Made by a program: the position numbers and the translations under genes. A DNA stretch of 8,438 nt from assembly GCA_003152145.1 (NCBI GenBank), contig PLZL01000373.1:10171-18608 (forward strand). Direction: 5' to 3'. The notes beneath the pieces are model-generated. The model was not told the origin of the DNA, searched no databases, and was given only the letters and a program-made list of their open reading frames with translations. Below, piece after piece: positions 4,822-8,438 of this stretch (positions are counted from its first letter, which is position 1; each line of letters starts with the position of its first letter). The DNA comes from Limisphaerales bacterium (lineage in GTDB: Bacteria > Verrucomicrobiota > Verrucomicrobiae > Limisphaerales > UBA11358).

Positions 4822-5466
4822 CTAATGACGCCCACCAGCGTGTCCACCGCCACCGCCATGCACAAATCCGCCGCCATGTGCAAAGCCGCCCCCATGCACG
4901 AATCCACCGCTGCGCACGCCGCCGCCCCCATACCAGCCGCCCCCATGCCAGCCGCCAATGTGCCTGTATCCGCCCCAACCATAGGAGACAACCACCGGCC
5001 AAGGCCAGTAATAGCTGCTATAAACCGGATAGTAATACGGCTCGTAACAGTAATACGTGGTCGGCTCGGATTCGACGTAAGTTACCGCCGGTTGCTCATA
5101 GGTCGCAGAAGCCAGCGGTTGTGGCGCGGGGGTTGTCGGCATTGGAACCGTTGCCGTGGCGATTCCCGGCTTGGGCTGATTCAAAATCGCCGTGATGACC
5201 GCATCGGAAATGCCCTGTTGGTGCAGGTAAATGATTTGTGCCGCGTTCAGGCCGTAGGTGTTCCCGGAGTTATTGATGTAAGCAATGATGGTGTCGTCGC
5301 TGATTTTCGCCTGTCTCAAGTTCACGATGGCCGCCACATTGGGAGTCAACGGCGGGACGGCAGTTGTGCTGGCGGAGTCCTGCGCCAGTCCCTTCACCGC
5401 CAGCAAAGCCAGAAATGCCGTGGCAACTGCGACCCCAAGCGTCCTTTGAAACTTTCGCCCTTTCAT
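4822..5466 (-). CDS. secreted Gly/His/Tyr-rich protein with a repeated helical domain, function unknown
   Basis: With the ATG at 5466 the product is 214 residues. MKGRKFQRT, then the hydrophobic GVAVATAFLALLAV and a likely cut after GLA, form a signal peptide, so it is exported. The mature N-terminal third holds two similar helical units, VNLRQAKISDDTIIAYINNS and IYLHQQGISDAVITAILNQ, a pattern I associate with hypothetical exported proteins of Verrucomicrobiota. A Pro/Thr-rich linker leads to a Tyr/Trp-rich patch (YYCYEPYYYPVYSSYYWPWP). The tail is Gly/His-rich with three GGGFVH-like units. The His-rich tail might bind metal or be disordered; this is speculation. The frame is open further upstream: an ATG at 5478 and a TTG at 5508 are alternatives, but 5466 gives the best signal peptide. 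No clear Shine-Dalgarno is seen. Confidence 0.75.
   Translation of the reverse strand: MKGRKFQRTLGVAVATAFLALLAVKGLAQDSASTTAVPPLTPNVAAIVNLRQAKISDDTIIAYINNSGNTYGLNAAQIIYLHQQGISDAVITAILNQPKPGIATATVPMPTTPAPQPLASATYEQPAVTYVESEPTTYYCYEPYYYPVYSSYYWPWPVVVSYGWGGYRHIGGWHGGGWYGGGGVRSGGFVHGGGFAHGGGFVHGGGGGHAGGRH
4858..4911 (-). repeat. three tandem 18-bp coding repeats
   Basis: Three adjacent 18-bp units (4858-4875, 4876-4893, 4894-4911) encode, on the minus strand, SGGFVH, GGGFAH and GGGFVH near the C-terminus of the secreted protein. The units differ at several bases, so the array is not freshly expanded. Confidence 0.7.
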
Positions 5467-5497
5467 AAAGCACCGCATTACATTACACTCTCGCCTG

Positions 5498-5515
5498 AAT
5501 TGCTTCAATTGTCAA
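5498..5515 (-). promoter_or_regulatory. possible -35 box and overlapping inverted repeat of the secreted protein gene
   Basis: TTGACA reads on the minus strand at 5515-5510. AATTG/CAATT arms with a 3-bp gap (5498-5510) abut it. The best -10-like hexamer, TGTAAT at 5487-5482, is 22 bp away, which is too far for a standard promoter, so this assignment is weak. If it were used, transcription would start just before the ATG at 5466, in agreement with that start choice. Confidence 0.25.
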
Positions 5516-5832
5516 ATGAGGCTCGAACCGTTCCGACCTGTTAGATTCAGACGCGGGTTGTCCACCAAAAATTCATTTGCTGGCCGGATGTCGCACGGAG
5601 AAAGCCGCTCGTCACCGCGAGGAATTGCTCATTTGTGTGCCGGCACCGAAATTGAACGCGGCCGGCAAAGTTTGGCCGGGGCGAATCGAAATCAGACATC
5701 CAGCCCGTGTATCAAAGCAGGCACCTTAAACTCGAACAAACGAATCAGCCTATTGAATAGGTTCCGCCGCATCACCTTGCGCAACATTTTTGAACGTCGA
5801 GCGGCAGTCGTCTCAAACGGGGCCGCTGATCC
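5516..5832. other. non-coding stretch
   Basis: No protein-like reading frame is recognised on either strand. A perfect small palindrome CCTATT-G-AATAGG lies at 5749-5761, about 70 bp upstream of the small ORF at 5833. A GC-rich, imperfectly symmetrical segment with GGCC arms around CAAAGTTTG lies near 5660-5681. No standard promoter pair is evident. Confidence 0.4.
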
Positions 5833-5949
5833 ATGACTGACGAACAATACCAACAGCACCTGGCTTCCCGCCAGCAGAAGGCCGCCAGCTTCATCGCGGA
5901 GCCGGCCCGGTTCAACAAGTTGCGTTATCGCCGTCTGTTCCCGGCCTAG
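5833..5949 (+). CDS. small ORF of 38 codons, possibly a broken gene
   Basis: The frame from ATG 5833 reads MTDEQYQQHLASRQQKAASF and then IAEPARFNKLRYRRLFPA before TAG at 5947-5949. The first 27 residues look like a real protein: polar, helical, with no low-complexity bias. The frame continues past the TAG for 24 more sense codons (WRFVRVRNSGGL ... FWKHLS) to a TGA at 6022-6024, directly abutting the stop of the convergent helicase gene. It vaguely resembles the N-terminus of short zinc-ribbon proteins I recall from related bacteria, but the CxxC pairs are absent, so a decayed gene is likely. No Shine-Dalgarno is seen. This is a low-certainty call. Confidence 0.3.
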   Translation: MTDEQYQQHLASRQQKAASFIAEPARFNKLRYRRLFPA

Positions 5950-6024
5950 TGGCGATTCGTGCGGGTCCGGAACTCGGGCGGGTTGCGGGAAGCGGTCGTC
6001 GGCTTCTGGAAACACTTGTCATGA

Positions 6025-8438
6025 TCAGGTCAAACTTCCAATGCGCCGCAGGCGCAAGGTCGGTTCGCCCAACTTCCGGGACTCGCCCAAGTCCACCTCA
6101 AACTCGGCCACCCAATCGTTGTGCTCCTCCGGGTCCACCAGCATTTGCTGCACGCGCCACGCTTTCTTGTCCTCGGCAGGAAGCACATAGGTGTGACGGG
6201 CGTTTCGCGCGTTGGGTTCGAGACACATGCGTTCGTGGTCGGTGTGATAAGCGTCCAAAGCCTGTTGCAAACGAGCCGCCGTCCAAGGTTGCCCGTCGGC
6301 ATCCTGCGGCGAACTGAGATTGACGATGGCTTGCTCGAAATCACCAATCACCAGTCCACGCAGGAACGTGAAGATACGATTGCGGATCGCGGCGGTGAAT
6401 CCTTTCGTATCGCGCGTGATGTCGGCGGCGGCTTCTTCGGCGCCGGGCGGACGGACTTCCTTGGTCTCGCCGGGACGATAATTGGGGTCGCGCATTTTCT
6501 CCCACTCGTCGAGCAAGCTGGAGTCCACCTGCCGGATCATCGTGCCGAGATAAAGTTCCATCTCGCGGACCTGATCGTTCTTCGCGGTGTCGGGCACGGT
6601 TTGCGCAAGGACTTTGAAGACGCTGTTGAGGTGCCGCAGCAGCACGCCCTCGGCGCGCTGCAATTCGTAAAGCTTGATGTAATCGGCGAAGGAGCGGAAT
6701 TCCTCGAACATCTCACGCACGATGGATTTCGGGTGAATGTTCTCCTCGCCCACCCACGGATGCCGCGCAGCGAAATCATTAAACGTGGAATAGACAAACT
6801 CGCGGTTCGGCTTGGGGTGTTCGAGCTTCTCCAGTTCTTCCATCCGCTGTTCGTATTCGATGCCTTCCATCTTCATCTCGGCCATCTTCTGATCCTTCAC
6901 CTTGTCGAGCTGTTTGCGCAGGATGATGTCCGGGTCTTCGAGGATGGACTCGACGAGCGTGAGCAAAACGAGCGCGTATTCCGGCGCTTGCGGGTCCATG
7001 AGCGGAATCGTTTCGAGCAAATACAATGATAGCACCTGGTCCATGGAGAAATCGTCCTGCAACTCGACGTTCACCCGCAGATAGACGCCGTCCTCGGTCT
7101 TGGGGATGAACTCCACGATCTTGCGGTCAAGCAGCGAGCGGAATAATTGCCACGCACGCTGCGTATGTGCCTTCTTGGCCTTGGGCGTTTCGTGGCAATC
7201 GCGGATGAGCTTCTGCATCGCGGCGCAACCGTCGCCTTTGCGGCTGAGCACATTTAACAACATCCCGTGCGTAACCCGGAAGCGGGAGGTCAATCGTTCC
7301 GGCGGCGCGCTGATCAGGCGCAGGAAGGTGTTCTTGTCCCAGTTGACGAAATTCTTTTCCGGCGGCTGGCGCTTGACGGTCTTCTTGCCATCGCGCGCAG
7401 ATTTTTCCGCGAGCTTGAGATTCTCGATCACATGCTCCGGCGCCTGCGCCACCACCCAGCCTTTGTCATCAAATCCCTTTCGCCCGGCGCGTCCGCCGAT
7501 CTGATGAAAATCCCGCGCGCTCAGGATGCCCGTCTTCTGCCCGTCGAACTTGCACAGCCGCGTGAAGAGCACGGTGCGGATTGGGACGTTGATGCCGACG
7601 CCGAGCGTGTCCGTGCCGCAAATGACTTTGAGCAACCCCTTTTGCGCGAGTTGCTCGATCAGCACGCGATACTTCGGCAACAATCCGGCGTGATGCAAGC
7701 CGATGCCGTGCCGCAGCCACTTCTTGATTTCCGGACCGTAGGGACTGGTGAACTTGAATCCTTCCAGCGTGTTGGCAATCACGGCTTTCTCATCGCGGGT
7801 GCAGACGTTGAGGCTCGTGAAATCCTGCGCGCTCTGGGCCGCCTCCAGTTGCGTGAAGTGAACGACATAGACTGGCGCTTTGCCGTCGGCGACCAGGCTT
7901 TCCAGCGTCTTGGCCAGCGGCAACTCGGAATAAGCATGCTCCAGCGGCACGGGCCGGTCCGTGGAGGTGACGGCAACGGTCGGACGACCCGTGAGTCGCG
8001 TGAGTTCCTCCTCAAAGAACGTCGTGTCGCCGAGCGTCGCGGACATCAGAAGAAAGCGCGCCTGCGGCAACGTCAACAACGGCACCTGCCACGCCACGCC
8101 GCGGTCGCGGTCGGCGTAATAATGGAACTCGTCCATGATGACTTCCTGCACGTTGGCCGCCGCCCCTTCGCGCAACGCGATGTTGGCGAGAATTTCCGCC
8201 GTGCAGCAAAGGATGGGCGCGTCGCGATTGACCGAGGCATCGCCGGTGCTGAGACCAATGTTGTCCGGGCCAAACTCACGGCACAACGCCATGAACTTTT
8301 CATTCACCAGCGCCTTGATCGGACAGGTGTAAATGGAGCGCCTGCCCTTGGCGATGGCCTGAAAGTGCAGCGCCGTCGCCACCAGCGATTTGCCTGACCC
8401 CGTGGGCGTGTTGAGGATGACGTTCTTCTCGTCGAACA
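6025..8438 (-). CDS. Ski2-like DEAD/DEAH-box RNA helicase with DUF3516-type C-terminus (partial, N-terminus missing)
   Basis: The frame is open to the right edge, giving about 803 residues without the start codon. The SF2 motifs appear in order: motif I TPTGSGKS right at the edge (about 8391-8414), DEFH (8122-8133), SATLGD, the [10 protein letters not shown] and [20 protein letters not shown] segments of the second RecA domain, and [12 protein letters not shown] as motif VI. Motif II is DEFH rather than DEAD or DEVH. The remaining roughly 450 residues are mostly charged and helical, with a coiled-coil-like [20 protein letters not shown] segment. They resemble the DUF3516 region fused to such helicases. 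The product would unwind RNA or RNA-DNA using ATP; its cellular target is unknown. It converges with the small ORF at 5833, and the stops are adjacent. Confidence 0.92.
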   Translation of the reverse strand, partial: FDEKNVILNTPTGSGKSLVATALHFQAIAKGRRSIYTCPIKALVNEKFMALCREFGPDNIGLSTGDASVNRDAPILCCTAEILANIALREGAAANVQEVIMDEFHYYADRDRGVAWQVPLLTLPQARFLLMSATLGDTTFFEEELTRLTGRPTVAVTSTDRPVPLEHAYSELPLAKTLESLVADGKAPVYVVHFTQLEAAQSAQDFTSLNVCTRDEKAVIANTLEGFKFTSPYGPEIKKWLRHGIGLHHAGLLPKYRVLIEQLAQKGLLKVICGTDTLGVGINVPIRTVLFTRLCKFDGQKTGILSARDFHQIGGRAGRKGFDDKGWVVAQAPEHVIENLKLAEKSARDGKKTVKRQPPEKNFVNWDKNTFLRLISAPPERLTSRFRVTHGMLLNVLSRKGDGCAAMQKLIRDCHETPKAKKAHTQRAWQLFRSLLDRKIVEFIPKTEDGVYLRVNVELQDDFSMDQVLSLYLLETIPLMDPQAPEYALVLLTLVESILEDPDIILRKQLDKVKDQKMAEMKMEGIEYEQRMEELEKLEHPKPNREFVYSTFNDFAARHPWVGEENIHPKSIVREMFEEFRSFADYIKLYELQRAEGVLLRHLNSVFKVLAQTVPDTAKNDQVREMELYLGTMIRQVDSSLLDEWEKMRDPNYRPGETKEVRPPGAEEAAADITRDTKGFTAAIRNRIFTFLRGLVIGDFEQAIVNLSSPQDADGQPWTAARLQQALDAYHTDHERMCLEPNARNARHTYVLPAEDKKAWRVQQMLVDPEEHNDWVAEFEVDLGESRKLGEPTLRLRRIGSLT

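Noticed and set aside
6121..7029. Plus-strand frame of 302 codons opposite the helicase C-terminal region
   Set aside because: It is a shadow of the DUF3516-type region; its Phe/His/Leu pattern mirrors Glu/Lys-rich sense codons.
7267..8397. Plus-strand frame of 376 codons opposite the helicase
   Set aside because: It lies opposite the conserved helicase motifs and has the Arg/Leu/Gln-rich look of an antisense frame.

Overview
The window is GC-rich DNA that carries no rRNA, tRNA, CRISPR array or recognisable transposase. Gene content suggests a Verrucomicrobiota-like bacterium: a secreted S9A prolyl oligopeptidase, an ArsA ATPase with a C-terminal HSP20-like domain followed by a small partner gene, a secreted Gly/His/Tyr-rich protein with a repeated helical domain, and a Ski2-like helicase with a long DUF3516-type C-terminus. 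That taxonomic reading is inference from family impressions; no marker gene is present.

Layout. Positions 1-1559 (minus) hold the N-terminal three quarters of a prolyl oligopeptidase, cut by the left edge. A short divergent spacer follows, with a palindrome at 1642-1662 and a near-consensus promoter at 1717-1744. Positions 1753-2419 (plus) are a VapBC-type toxin-antitoxin pair: an AbrB/SpoVT-fold antitoxin overlapping a PIN-domain toxin by 11 nt. The antitoxin start lies so close to the -10 box that the mRNA is probably leaderless, while the toxin has a good Shine-Dalgarno.

Positions 2420-2920 look like a gene graveyard: the N-terminus of a GNAT acetyltransferase (2574-2672), then the start of a GIY-YIG nuclease gene (2767 onward) interrupted by a hairpin-forming element. 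Positions 2921-4341 (minus) are a two-gene unit, arsA-like then a 77-aa protein, joined by an ATGA overlap. At 4477-4611 a second, diverged GIY-YIG gene start occurs in the same orientation as the first, broken exactly where the YIG half of the motif should be. The arsA unit is therefore flanked by direct copies of the same decayed gene, about 1.7 kb apart.

Positions 4822-5466 (minus) encode the secreted repeat protein. Positions 5509-6024 are mostly non-coding, with one small ORF (5833-5949) that stops at TAG and would otherwise run to the helicase end. Positions 6025-8438 (minus) are the helicase, which lacks its N-terminus at the right edge.

I found no clearly new multi-gene system. The most interesting points are the paired GIY-YIG remnants around the ArsA unit, the translationally coupled CxC-containing ArsA partner, and the probable leaderless antitoxin transcript.
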